From contig NZ_SBHN01000022.1 in the NCBI RefSeq assembly GCF_006980715.1, forward strand, positions 43,764 to 107,763: a stretch of DNA of 64,000 nt, written 5' to 3'. The notes below the pieces were generated by a model. That model was not told where the DNA came from, ran no database searches, and was given only the letters and a program-made list of their open reading frames with translations. Below, one piece after another: positions 53,304-61,240 of this stretch (its first letter is position 1; the number at the start of each line of letters is the position of its first letter). The DNA comes from Telmatospirillum sp. J64-1. Lineage in GTDB: Bacteria > Pseudomonadota > Alphaproteobacteria > Rhodospirillales > Magnetospirillaceae. Made by a program: the position numbers and the translations under genes.

Positions 53304-53897
53304 TCAGGCCCGCAGCAGGCCTTTCAGGATCATGTCGGAATAGAGATCGACCACCTGTTGCGGCGACAGGCGGCCCTGGGGGTCGAACCAGGTGCAGACG
53401 CCCGTCAGCATGGACAGGATGCCATAGGCGGCGACGCGGGCATCTCCGCCCCGGAAGAGTCCCTGTTCCGCCCCCTGCTCCAACATGGCGACCAGCCGGT
53501 CTTCATAGGCCCGGCGCAGCGCGACGATCTCCTCGTAATGGCCGGGTTCCAGGCTGCGCAGTTCGGAATAGGCGATGAAGACCTCGCGCTTGCGCTCGAT
53601 ATGATAGGTGACATGGAAGGCGATGAAGGCCCGCAAGCCCTCTTCCGGCCCCTCGATCCCCGCCAGCGCCTCGTCCAGGGCGCTGAACAGGTGGTCCATA
53701 TGGGACTTGATCAGGCCGAAGAGCAGATCCTGCTTGGTGCTGATATGGTTATAGAGCGACCCTACCTGCAGCCCGACCTCGGCCGCCAATTGCCGCAGGC
53801 TCATGGCTTCGTAGCCATGTTCGTAGATCAGCTTCAATCCTGCCTTGCGGATGGCTTCCTGCGTCCTGGCGCCATCGGAGCCGATCGTGCGGACCAT
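53304..53897 (-). CDS. TetR/AcrR-family transcriptional regulator
   Basis: The 197-residue protein has an N-terminal TetR helix-turn-helix (about 10-56, with LRQLAAEVGLQVGSLYNHISTKQDLL) and a helical ligand domain of the type seen with acyl-CoA or fatty-acid degradation regulators. It lies upstream of the liuBCD-mvaB unit on the same strand, separated by 111 bases, and is the probable regulator of the pathway. The ligand is unknown; an isovaleryl- or methylcrotonyl-CoA intermediate is the obvious guess. Confidence 0.88.
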   Translation of the reverse strand: MVRTIGSDGARTQEAIRKAGLKLIYEHGYEAMSLRQLAAEVGLQVGSLYNHISTKQDLLFGLIKSHMDHLFSALDEALAGIEGPEEGLRAFIAFHVTYHIERKREVFIAYSELRSLEPGHYEEIVALRRAYEDRLVAMLEQGAEQGLFRGGDARVAAYGILSMLTGVCTWFDPQGRLSPQQVVDLYSDMILKGLLRA

Positions 53898-54024
53898 GCC
53901 TTCTCCTGTCTTGCCTTACTCGTGCGGGCTGCCGGACACTATAGCTCCGCCTCCCGGAAACAGCCATTGCCCTGCGCCCCTCTTCCTGGCTAAAACCGGC
54001 CCGCCACAAGACAGGAGACCGGGC

Positions 54025-55335
54025 GTGGGGCATGAGTGTTTCGACGCCGCCAGACAGGCCGTTGCCGCCGGGCGTTTCCAGGCGGCGCTGAAGATGCTGG
54101 AGGAAGTCCAGGCGGAATCCCCGGACAAGCATCGCCTTCTCGGCGCTGCCCATATCGGGCGGCGGAACTATGCAATGGCGCTCGCCCATCTCCGCCAGGC
54201 CCTGGACGCCCTGCCGGACGATCCCGAGACCCTGCTGCTGACGGCCCGGGCGCTGACCCAGGCCAGCCAGCCCCATGCCGCCATCGCCATTCTGGAAGGC
54301 CTCGCCGCCTCGGCCCCAAGTCATCCCGGCGTGTTGGATGCCTTGGCGACGGCCTATCGCCGCGATGCCCGCTATGAGGACGTGCTGGGCGTGGCCGACC
54401 GGGCCCTGGCGCTGGGCCTGCCGCCGGAACAGCCGCTTTACGAGAAGGCCATGAGCCTGACCCAGCTCAGCCGCGCGGAAGAGGCCCTGGCCTGTTTCGA
54501 CGCGGTACTGAAGGTCCGCGCCACCCATGCCGCCGGCCTGTTCAACAGCCACGGCCCGGCGTTGGAGGTCCACGGTCCCGAGGAAGCCCTGTTGCGCCTG
54601 CATCGCGCCGTGCGATGCGAAGGGGCCAACGGCAAGTACTGGGCCTATCTGTGGAGCTACAACGCCCTGCTCGGCAGGACCGAGGAAGCCGCAAGGATCG
54701 CGCAGGAAAAGCTGGACGGCCATTCCCGGCGGCGCTACTTGGCCGATGCGGTGGGCGCGCTTCTGCCTGCGCTGAGGCCGGACATCCGGCTGTTCGGCCT
54801 CAGCGCGCCCTTGCTGCGCCATGCCCTGTCCCTGGCCGATACCGACGGCATGGTGCTGGAATTCGGGGTGCGGCGCGGCCATTCCATCAACCATATCGCC
54901 GCCCAGGCCGGACAGAAGGTGCATGGTTTCGATTCCTTCGAGGGCCTGCCCGAAGCCTGGGGCAGCGAACCGCAAGGGGTGCTGTCCACCGGCGCTCAAC
55001 TACCCCCGGTGGCCGAGAATGTGGTGCTGCATCCGGGCTGGTTCAGCGACACCCTGCCCCGCTTCCTTGCGGAGCATCCGGGGCCGGTGCGCTTCGTGAA
55101 CATCGATTCCGACATCTATTCCTCGGCCAAGACCGTGCTGACGGCCCTGGCGCCAAGGATGCAGCCCGGCACCATCCTGGTCTTCGACGAATTCATCGGA
55201 AATCGAAGCTGGCGGGAAGACGAATACAAGGCCTTCCACGAATTCGCCGCCGAATACCGGGCGCGCTTCGAGTATGTGGCGCTTAGCCCCTATACCAAGC
55301 AGGTAGCGATCCGGCTGACGGCTCTGGGAAAATGA
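54025..55335 (+). CDS. TPR-repeat protein fused to a SAM methyltransferase (TylF-like)
   Basis: The 436-residue protein starts at GTG 54025 with AGGAG eight bases upstream. Several TPR motifs (YAMALAHLRQALDALPDD, YEDVLGVADRALALG) lead into a C-terminal domain with the class I SAM loop MVLEFGVRRGHSINHIAAQ (split), the FDSFEGLPEAW block and VNIDSDIYSSAKTVL. These are typical of TylF/macrocin-type O-methyltransferases. Its architecture parallels the gene at 8211, though the methyltransferase subfamily differs. Substrate unknown. Confidence 0.82.
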   Translation: MGHECFDAARQAVAAGRFQAALKMLEEVQAESPDKHRLLGAAHIGRRNYAMALAHLRQALDALPDDPETLLLTARALTQASQPHAAIAILEGLAASAPSHPGVLDALATAYRRDARYEDVLGVADRALALGLPPEQPLYEKAMSLTQLSRAEEALACFDAVLKVRATHAAGLFNSHGPALEVHGPEEALLRLHRAVRCEGANGKYWAYLWSYNALLGRTEEAARIAQEKLDGHSRRRYLADAVGALLPALRPDIRLFGLSAPLLRHALSLADTDGMVLEFGVRRGHSINHIAAQAGQKVHGFDSFEGLPEAWGSEPQGVLSTGAQLPPVAENVVLHPGWFSDTLPRFLAEHPGPVRFVNIDSDIYSSAKTVLTALAPRMQPGTILVFDEFIGNRSWREDEYKAFHEFAAEYRARFEYVALSPYTKQVAIRLTALGK

Positions 55336-55376
55336 AAAAGGCCGGGGGAATGTCCCCCGCTCCTTCCTCCATCCTC

Positions 55377-55480
55377 CGTCACCCCCGCGAAAGCGGGGGT
55401 CCATGTTACAGCCTGCCAAGCTTTCAGCGGAAAATATAGAAGCTGCCGAGCCATGGATTCCCGCTTTCGCGGGAATGACG
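55377..55480. repeat. Inverted pair of dispersed palindromes (GCGAAAGCGGGG/CCCGCTTTCGC type)
   Basis: Two copies of a dispersed palindrome lie in opposite orientation: 55377-55405 (ACCCCCGCGAAAGCGGGGGT core) and 55452-55480 (ATTCCCGCTTTCGCGGGAAT core). The outer ends CGTCA...CATG and CATGG...TGACG are complementary, so the pair makes a 104-base stem region around an AT-richer centre. Such elements are common in intergenic DNA of proteobacteria. Its origin (relic of a small transposable unit) is inference. Confidence 0.8.
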
Positions 55481-55512
55481 CAAGGGTAAGGGCGTTATCA
55501 GCACATAAGAAG

Positions 55513-55539
55513 AAGGCCGGGGAAAAATCCCCGGCCTTT
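55513..55539. terminator. Bidirectional terminator between the TPR-methyltransferase and pit
   Basis: AAGGCCGGGG (55513-55522) pairs with CCCCGGCCTT (55529-55538). A TTTC run follows on the plus strand and TTCTTCTT on the minus strand. It ends pit transcription from the right and probably readthrough from the left. Confidence 0.75.
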
Positions 55540-55548
55540 CTGCTTCGA

Positions 55549-57081
55549 TCAGACCAGAACGGCCCGCATCAGGAAGAACAGCAGCGCCGACAAGCCTGCC
55601 GCCAGCGGCACCGTCACCAGCCAAGCGGCGACGATGGTCATCAGATGCGAACGCCGCACCAGACGCCGCTTCTGCGCCTTCTGCAGCTTGCGTTCCAGCT
55701 TGTCCTCCGGCTGACCGGCGGTGTCGATCAGGTCGGCCAAGGTCTCGTCCGGTTGGGCGCGTTTCCGGTTGGTATGGAATTCACGATAGAAGCCCACGCC
55801 GAAGATACCGCCCACGGCGATATGAGTCGAGCTGACCGGCAGCCCCAGGGCCGAGGCGATGATCACCGTGATCGCCGCCGCCAAGGCGACGCAGAAGGCG
55901 CGCATGGGGTCGAGGCGGGTGATCTCCTCGCCCACCGAGCGGATGACGCGCGGACCGAACAGGGCCAGACCGGCGGAAATGCCGATGGCACCCACCAGCA
56001 GGACCCAGCCCGGCACGGCCACCTGTCCACCGGCCACATCGCCCGTCCCCACCGCCGCCACCACGGCGGCCAGCGGACCGACCGCATTGGCGACGTCGTT
56101 GGCGCCATGGGCGAAAGACAGCAGCGCCGCCGAGGCGATCAGAGGGATGGTGAACAGCTGATTGATGGATTTGCGGCGGTTCTCCAGGGCCTGCGACCGC
56201 CAAGCCACGGCCGGACGTGCGGCCGCCCAGACAGCGGCGGCGATCGCCGCGCCGATGACCAGGACCTGCCACATCGGCGGCTTCCAGATCCGGCTGAGCC
56301 CCTTGCTCGCCATATAGACGGCGAAGGCCCCGGCCATCACCGCAACCAGGATCGGCACCCAGACGCGGGCCGCGGCCACCTTGTCGGGCTGGCGCAGGAT
56401 GGCGACGTTGATCAGCAGGTAGAACAGCGCGGCGACCAGGCCACCCAAAGCGGGCGAGACCACCCAGCTTGCGACGATGCCGCCCATGACCGGCCAGTTC
56501 ACCGCCGACAGGCCTGCCGCGGCGATACCCGCCCCGACCACGCCGCCGACGATGGAATGAGTGGTCGAAACCGGCGCGCCCAGATAGGTCGCCAGATTGA
56601 TCCACAAGGCCCCGGCGAACAATGCCGATGTCATCGCCAGGATGAACGTGGTGGAATCGGCGATCTGGGCGGGATCGACGATCCCGCGCGAGATGGTGTT
56701 GACCACCTGCCCCCCGGCCAGGATCGCCCCGGCCGCTTCGCAGATTGCCGCGATGATCAGGGCCCCGACCATGGTCAGGGCCTTCGAACCGACCGCCGGT
56801 CCGACATTGTTGGCGACGTCGTTGGCCCCGATATTCAGGGCCATGTAGCCGCCGACGACGCCGGCGATGATGATGAAGAAGCCGTGCTCCACCCCCCTGG
56901 TATAGGCGGCGGTGAAAGCCCAGACGCCCAGCAGGAACAGGAACGACAAAGCCAGACCCGCATGACGGCGGGCCAGGGCCTGAGTCGTCGTCTCCAGCAG
57001 GACGATCTTCTTGAGGTCCTTGTCGACGGCCTTCTTCCGGATCTGAGACGGGTTCGGCCGGTTCATATCTGATTGATGCAT
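55549..57081 (-). CDS. pit: Pit-type inorganic phosphate transporter
   Basis: The 510-residue membrane protein has the two inverted PHO4/Pit repeats, each with the GANDVAN signature (GANDVANNVGPAVG near residue 85 and GANDVANAVGP in the second half) and the conserved PVSTTHS/PVSSTHI segments. It moves metal-phosphate with protons at low affinity. The start is ATG at 57079-57081, with a second in-frame ATG at 57066; neither has a clear ribosome binding site. A Pho box lies 25-49 bases upstream. Confidence 0.93.
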   Translation of the reverse strand: MHQSDMNRPNPSQIRKKAVDKDLKKIVLLETTTQALARRHAGLALSFLFLLGVWAFTAAYTRGVEHGFFIIIAGVVGGYMALNIGANDVANNVGPAVGSKALTMVGALIIAAICEAAGAILAGGQVVNTISRGIVDPAQIADSTTFILAMTSALFAGALWINLATYLGAPVSTTHSIVGGVVGAGIAAAGLSAVNWPVMGGIVASWVVSPALGGLVAALFYLLINVAILRQPDKVAAARVWVPILVAVMAGAFAVYMASKGLSRIWKPPMWQVLVIGAAIAAAVWAAARPAVAWRSQALENRRKSINQLFTIPLIASAALLSFAHGANDVANAVGPLAAVVAAVGTGDVAGGQVAVPGWVLLVGAIGISAGLALFGPRVIRSVGEEITRLDPMRAFCVALAAAITVIIASALGLPVSSTHIAVGGIFGVGFYREFHTNRKRAQPDETLADLIDTAGQPEDKLERKLQKAQKRRLVRRSHLMTIVAAWLVTVPLAAGLSALLFFLMRAVLV

Positions 57082-57105
57082 TTTGGGCAGGGAGCTATTA
57101 CGCCG

Positions 57106-57130
57106 TTGTCATATGACAATAGTGTGACAG
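57106..57130 (-). promoter_or_regulatory. Pho box with palindrome upstream of pit
   Basis: On the minus strand CTGTCAC (57124-57130) and TTGTCAT (57113-57119) are spaced by four bases, a near-perfect Pho box. The second repeat is part of a perfect 14-base palindrome TTGTCATATGACAA (57106-57119). It lies 25-49 bases upstream of the pit start, close enough to act over the promoter core. In Sinorhizobium meliloti PhoB represses pit; the same may apply here. Confidence 0.7.
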
Positions 57131-57244
57131 CGGACGTTGTCGCCCTTTATGGAGCCGATGTCGAGACTTGATTTGGGGGGGAAGGTCTACACCACCGAAT
57201 TGTGCCGTCCCTCGGGGCGGCTACGGGCAGGAAGCGGAAAGGCC

Positions 57245-57472
57245 TCAGCGCGTGGGCGTGCGGGAGATGGACTTGATCCGCGGACGCGGATTGCCGGACA
57301 TCTCGCCAATCTTGGCGTCCTGCTCTTCGATGATGCGGCGGGCCGGTTCGTCGCCGTCCAATCCGCCCAATTCGCTGCCGGGCACCCGGCGGTTGGAACT
57401 GCGCGAGCCGTCCTCGTAAAGAACATCGAACAGGACGAATTCGGTCTCGGCTTTGCTTTTCTTGCGGGCCAT
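57245..57472 (-). CDS. Small conserved hypothetical protein
   Basis: The protein has 75 residues. The ATG follows GAGGAAA, a good ribosome binding site. The sequence is basic and acidic in blocks (MARKKSKAETEFVLFDVLYEDG, split; DGDEPARRIIEEQDAKI; PRPRIKSISRTPTR). It resembles a small conserved protein I have seen in Rhodospirillales and related orders with no assigned function. Neighbours are pit and a cold-shock gene. Confidence 0.75.
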   Translation of the reverse strand: MARKKSKAETEFVLFDVLYEDGSRSSNRRVPGSELGGLDGDEPARRIIEEQDAKIGEMSGNPRPRIKSISRTPTR

Positions 57473-57627
57473 GAAAATTTCCTCGTCAGGCCCGGAGATG
57501 GACCACTTAAAAACCTAAACGCATCACTTTCCCTCCGCCTTCCTCTCCTTAACGGCGATTGGCGGATTCAAGCGACGCGGCACCTTACAGGAGTTTTCCC
57601 CTGAATGGAAACCGCTCCAATAAAGTT

Positions 57628-57656
57628 CGGGCGGCCGTGATCACCACGACCGCCCG
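57628..57656 (-). terminator. Terminator hairpin after the cold-shock gene
   Basis: CGGGCGG (57628-57634) pairs with CCGCCCG (57650-57656), with extra pairing inside the loop (GTG/CAC). On the minus strand it is followed by AACTTTATT. It lies 21 bases after the stop of the cold-shock gene. Confidence 0.65.
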
Positions 57657-57677
57657 AGAAGCTTCGGACAAAGAGGC

Positions 57678-57887
57678 TTACAACGCCTTCAGATTGGCCG
57701 CCGCCGTCTTGCCCTTGCGCGGATCGCGCTCTTCCTCATAAGACAGCTTCTGGCCTTCCCTGAGGTCGCCCATGCCGGCGCGTTCCACTGCCGAGATATG
57801 GACAAAGACATCGGCCGAGCCGTCGTCGGGTTGAATGAAGCCGTAGCCTTTGGTGCTGTTGAACCATTTCACGGTGCCGGTGGGCAT
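57678..57887 (-). CDS. Cold-shock domain protein (CspA family)
   Basis: The 69-residue protein is a single cold-shock domain with RNP1 KGYGFIQ (about 13-19) and RNP2 VFVHISA (about 27-33). The ATG at 57885-57887 has GGAGG five bases upstream; an upstream in-frame ATG has no site and adds unrelated residues. It binds single-stranded RNA and DNA as a chaperone. It is a single-gene unit with a hairpin terminator. Confidence 0.95.
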   Translation of the reverse strand: MPTGTVKWFNSTKGYGFIQPDDGSADVFVHISAVERAGMGDLREGQKLSYEEERDPRKGKTAAANLKAL

Positions 57888-58044
57888 CCTGTCCTCCGTC
57901 GTACTGCGCGGTGCGTGGATCCTATGCAGACCCTGCCGGAAAGTCGGCAAGGATTTAGGATCACGAAGTTGATAGTGGGAAGCGGTTGGAGGTTTGGCAA
58001 GACGCCTAACCGTCCTGCCTACCCTGACTTTCCGCCTGCCTCTC

Positions 58045-58560
58045 TCAGCGGAAGTATGGCTTGCGCGCAGGAGCCGGTGCCGCTTCGGCCAAGGCCACGG
58101 CTTCCGGCAGGGTATCGACCACCAAAGGATGGTCCTCGTCGAACTTCACCGAAGCCGGTTGGACCGGCGGGCATTTCAGCCGTTTGGTCTTGCCGGGGAT
58201 CAGGCGGCCATCGGCGAGCATGCGCTCGGCCATGTCTCGGTCGGCGGCCAGAATATGATCCGCCTGGGTGAAAGCCGTCTCGAAAGAACGCGCCTCGGGC
58301 TCCGAAAGCTGCACGGCATGGCATTCGCCGTCCTGGGTCACCAGGACCAGCCCGCCGGACCGTTCCTGGATCTGGTCACCCGGCTCGGCCAAGGCGGTCA
58401 GGAAGACGCGGTCCCACAGACGGTTGCCGGTCGAGCAATCTTCCGTCGGCTCGTGATGTTCGTTGACGTAGACGGCGCTGGGCCGCCGTCCGATGACTCG
58501 GTAAAGCGTGATCGGCATGACCACGTCATAACCGCTATGGGCGGGCGGGGACCAACGCAT
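58045..58560 (-). CDS. Uncharacterised protein
   Basis: The 171-residue reading starts at ATG 58558-58560, six bases after GGAG; upstream ATGs at 58566 and 58596 lack one. There is no signal peptide. Visible stretches are beta-rich with [22 protein letters not shown] (split), [18 protein letters not shown] and a C-terminal [20 protein letters not shown] low-complexity tail. I do not recognise a family. It is downstream of greB on the same strand, with 98 bases between. Confidence 0.55.
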   Translation of the reverse strand: MRWSPPAHSGYDVVMPITLYRVIGRRPSAVYVNEHHEPTEDCSTGNRLWDRVFLTALAEPGDQIQERSGGLVLVTQDGECHAVQLSEPEARSFETAFTQADHILAADRDMAERMLADGRLIPGKTKRLKCPPVQPASVKFDEDHPLVVDTLPEAVALAEAAPAPARKPYFR

Positions 58561-58658
58561 GAGCATCTCCGGGTCTGATATTCCACCCTTATACAAGTGG
58601 GCATCCTCCCGCCCTTTCTCAAGGCGAAAGGCCCGCCCCCGCCCGTCCGGGCCCCCTT

Positions 58659-59204
58659 TCAGCGCTCGGGATAGGTGATCGAGATCACCTCCAGGCTCTC
58701 CCGCCCCGACGGCGCCCGCAACTCCACCACGTCGCCCTCGCGGGCCTTCAGAAGCGCCCGTGCGATGGGCGAGATCCAGCTGACCTTCCCCGCTTCCATA
58801 TCCGCCTCGTCCACCCCCACGATGGTGACGGTCTTTTCCTCGCCGCGCGAATTCTCGTAGGTCACGGTGGCGCCGAAGAAGACCTGGTCGCGGTTGGTCT
58901 GCTCGGCGGGGTCCACCACCTGGGCGATCTCCAGGCGCTTGTTCAGGAAGCGGATGCGCCGGTCGATCTCGCGCAGGCGCTTCTTGCCGTAGAGGTAGTC
59001 GCCGTTCTCGGACCGGTCGCCGTTGCCCGCGGCCCAGGACACGATCTCGACCACCTTGGGCCGCTCGACCCGGGCGAGATGCTTCAACTCCTCCTGAAGC
59101 CGCTCCAACCCGGCCCGGGTGATATAATTCTTGGTGCCGCGCGGCAGGGCCGGACCCTCATCCTCGTCGGCATCCTCGCGATTGGTAAGGAAGCTCTGGC
59201 TCAT
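58659..59204 (-). CDS. greB: Transcription elongation factor GreB
   Basis: The 181-residue protein rescues backtracked RNA polymerase. It has the N-terminal coiled coil with the acidic tip GDRSENGDYLYGKK (about 62-75) that reaches the active site, and the C-terminal FKBP-like domain (VTIVGVDEADMEAGKVSWISPIARALL, split). The long N-terminal extension (about 20 residues, DADEDEG) is within the GreB range. Tip sequence and size favour GreB over GreA. Confidence 0.92.
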   Translation of the reverse strand: MSQSFLTNREDADEDEGPALPRGTKNYITRAGLERLQEELKHLARVERPKVVEIVSWAAGNGDRSENGDYLYGKKRLREIDRRIRFLNKRLEIAQVVDPAEQTNRDQVFFGATVTYENSRGEEKTVTIVGVDEADMEAGKVSWISPIARALLKAREGDVVELRAPSGRESLEVISITYPER

Positions 59205-59563
59205 GTCTCACGCCGATGATTGCTGTCCGTCAGTGAATATGGCCTGAAAGCCCGGGACGCAAGCGCCGCCGCGACAGGCGGCGGATTCGCGTGCCCTTGT
59301 CCAGTCCCTGGGAGGACCTGCGTGAAAGCCGCAGTTATCCTGGCGAAATGGCGGCTGACTATTTCCTTCCGCATGGCACGCTCTGGCCGGCGACCATAGG
59401 CCTGGCCTTGGTCAGAGGTGGGGGGCGTCAACTAGACTTTGGTTATCTGGTCAGAAGGAGAAGGCGCATCAAAGGGATTCCCAATTGGGGACGATCCGTG
59501 TTTTATCTGCCTCGTGGATAGCCCCACCGGTTTGTGACACTGCTCTTACAGGACATGCGTGAC
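59205..59563. other. Gene-poor spacer between greB and a small gene
   Basis: These 359 bases hold only short open frames on both strands with poor codon quality and no convincing ribosome binding sites. The spacer separates divergent genes, so promoters for both are expected here. I see no terminator, tRNA or repeat in it. Confidence 0.5.
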
Positions 59564-59770
59564 ATGGCGGAAACCCTAACCTCTATCGCTCGCAGTATTG
59601 CCGCGACTGCCCAGGATGCCTTCCAGGCACGACTCATGTGCGTCGAAGCCAGCCTCAGCCATTCCCTCGACCCCTATCGCATGGTCGAGATCGTCGACCA
59701 GGTCGAGGAAATGACCGGCTGGCGCGTCCATACCGGCGCCCTCGGCTACGAGTCCCAGGAAGTCTCCTGA
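59564..59770 (+). CDS. Small acidic hypothetical protein
   Basis: The protein has 68 residues if started at ATG 59564, with AGGA nine bases upstream; an ATG at 59555 is in frame and possible. The sequence is helical (MAETLTSIARSIAATAQDAF, then RLMCVEASLSHSLDPYRMVE) and ends in a short beta part. No family is recognised. Codon use is like that of real genes nearby, but the support is modest. Confidence 0.5.
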   Translation: MAETLTSIARSIAATAQDAFQARLMCVEASLSHSLDPYRMVEIVDQVEEMTGWRVHTGALGYESQEVS

Positions 59771-59946
59771 CCCTTCCCCCTGTCCGCTGAATTCCGCCTT
59801 CAGCGCCGACAGTAGGGGAAGCGGCCTTCTCCCTTCCCCTTCATTATTCATAGAGTGTTTCGAGAGATGCATGGCAGCCCCTTTCCCTTGGGGCTGGTCT
59901 TGTCGCCGTCGGCCGGTATGATGCCGCGTTTTCCTTGGAGCATCCC

Positions 59947-60264
59947 ATGGCCCGGTCTCAGTCCCTTTCCGGCGGCGACAAAGCCCGCCTCCTGCGCGCC
60001 TTCGCCTTCCATATCCACCGCAAGGAACCGGCGGAAGACGTGCTGCGCACGCATATCGAGGAACAGCTGCGCGCCGGCCGCCGCCGCGAATATCTGCCCG
60101 TCGAAGCCGCACTGAACGAATCGGGTTTCGCCGCGGCGCTGAAAGCCATGACCGTGATCGGAGAGGAAACCGCCGTCATCCTGGCCGCCGTGGTCGACGC
60201 CAAGGACCACCGCCTGCTGGCGGCCTGCCTGAACGATCTGGCGGATTTCGTCGAAGGAATGTAG
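59947..60264 (+). CDS. Hypothetical protein
   Basis: The 105-residue protein starts at ATG 59947 with TTGGAG six bases upstream. It is helix-rich with a conserved-looking block (DKARLLRAFAFHIHRKEPAED, split; LRAGRRREYLPVEAALNESGFAAAL; VIGEETAVILAAVVDAKDHRLL). No family was recognised. It ends just before the tRNA-Glu gene on the opposite strand. Confidence 0.6.
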   Translation: MARSQSLSGGDKARLLRAFAFHIHRKEPAEDVLRTHIEEQLRAGRRREYLPVEAALNESGFAAALKAMTVIGEETAVILAAVVDAKDHRLLAACLNDLADFVEGM

Positions 60265-60289
60265 GGGCGGGAAATCCAGCCCCAGGAAA

Positions 60290-60365
60290 TGGCGTCCCCA
60301 CGGGGATTCGAACCCCGGTCGCCGCCGTGAAAGGGCGGTGTCCTAGGCCTCTAGACGATGGGGAC
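60290..60365 (-). tRNA. tRNA-Glu (UUC)
   Basis: The 76-nt cloverleaf reads on the minus strand: acceptor GTCCCCA/TGGGGAC, D-arm with TCTAGAGGCCTAGGAC, anticodon stem CCGCC/GGCGG with loop CTTTCAC (anticodon TTC), and T-arm GGGG-TTCGAAT-CCCC. The 3' CCA is encoded. No att-site duplication or integrase is nearby, so no island is inserted here. Confidence 0.95.
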
Positions 60366-60414
60366 GTCGAGGCGGGAGGCGGTATTTAGCCGATTGCCCC
60401 CTGCCTCGCAAGCC

Positions 60415-60840
60415 CTATTTTCCCATGAGGGATACAGGCAGGAAACGGCTGCCGGAAGGATCGAGGCGGTGGGCCTTGGGCGTGCCGGCACGGCCTTGCG
60501 CCACCGGCACGATCAGCCAGATCAGATCCGGGTCGTTGGCCCGGGCCAGATCCTCGGCGGAGGGCTCGGCCGGGGCGTCGGGATGGGAATGGTAATGGCC
60601 GATGATGGACAGCTCCGTGCCGCGTAATTCCCGCAGCAGGCGGATATGCACGGCGGGGTCCAGCTCGAAACGGTCGCGGGTGTGGGCCATCAGATTGGCC
60701 GCCGGTTCGACGCGCGTCACCACCGCCTCCCCTGCCCCGTCGTGGCGCCCCACCAGCAGGCCGCAGCATTCATGCGGCCAGGCAGCTTCGGCCTCGGCGG
60801 CGATCAGGCGCAGATGATCGGGCGAGAGGCGCAGGATCAT
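60415..60840 (-). CDS. JAMM/Mov34 family metalloprotease (M67)
   Basis: The 141-residue protein has the JAMM zinc motif: Glu in PHECCGLL (about 22-29), then HYHSHPDAPAEPSAEDLA (about 82-99), giving the HxHx7SxxD set. Bacterial members act on ubiquitin-like sulfur carriers, or process C-terminal extensions of MoaD/ThiS-like proteins. The cofactor carriers in this chromosome (for example AorD) are possible but unproven partners. The length is normal for the bacterial group. Confidence 0.85.
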   Translation of the reverse strand: MILRLSPDHLRLIAAEAEAAWPHECCGLLVGRHDGAGEAVVTRVEPAANLMAHTRDRFELDPAVHIRLLRELRGTELSIIGHYHSHPDAPAEPSAEDLARANDPDLIWLIVPVAQGRAGTPKAHRLDPSGSRFLPVSLMGK

Positions 60841-60844
60841 GGCA

Positions 60845-61198
60845 TCACGGCAGACGGAACAGGCCGTTCACAGTGCCGGTGCGCGGATCGACGACCACCA
60901 CGCGCTCGCCGTCCGGAGTCTCGACGCGCAGCACCACCAATTCGCCGGCCAAGGTCATCTCGGCCAGACGTCCCCCCGCCGGGACGGGCAGTTCGACCTC
61001 GCCGAAGACCCGGGACGACACGGCGGAAGCACGCTGGGCCGGGGCCCGTTCCGGCAATTCCGCCGCCCCCGGCGCGGTATCCTCTGCGAGGATCTGCGTG
61101 CTCCTGCTATAAAGCGTGTAGCCCAACAATCCCAGGACCACCAGGATCAGAAGGCCCAGGACAAGAACCAGCGTCTTGATGGCTTTGATGGCTTGCAT
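60845..61198 (-). CDS. Membrane-anchored protein of DUF6476 type
   Basis: The 117-residue protein has one N-terminal transmembrane helix (TLVLVLGLLILVVLGLLGYT, residues 9-28) and a small periplasmic beta domain with EVELPVPAGGRLAEM and RVVVVDPRTGTVNGLFRLP. It is like alphaproteobacterial DUF6476 proteins of unknown function. It ends four bases before the start of the JAMM peptidase gene's upstream edge and is divergent from rluD. Confidence 0.65.
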   Translation of the reverse strand: MQAIKAIKTLVLVLGLLILVVLGLLGYTLYSRSTQILAEDTAPGAAELPERAPAQRASAVSSRVFGEVELPVPAGGRLAEMTLAGELVVLRVETPDGERVVVVDPRTGTVNGLFRLP

Positions 61199-61240
61199 GC
61201 TTTTTCAGGTCCGTTTTTTCATTCCGTGGATGCCCGACCG

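Noticed and set aside
59201..59521. Short open frames on both strands in the greB upstream spacer
   Set aside because: No ribosome binding site, no recognisable sequence, and mutually overlapping frames on opposite strands.
60290..60365. tRNA-Glu as an integration site for a mobile island
   Set aside because: There is no integrase and no direct repeat of the tRNA 3' end nearby, and the surrounding genes look like ordinary chromosomal genes.
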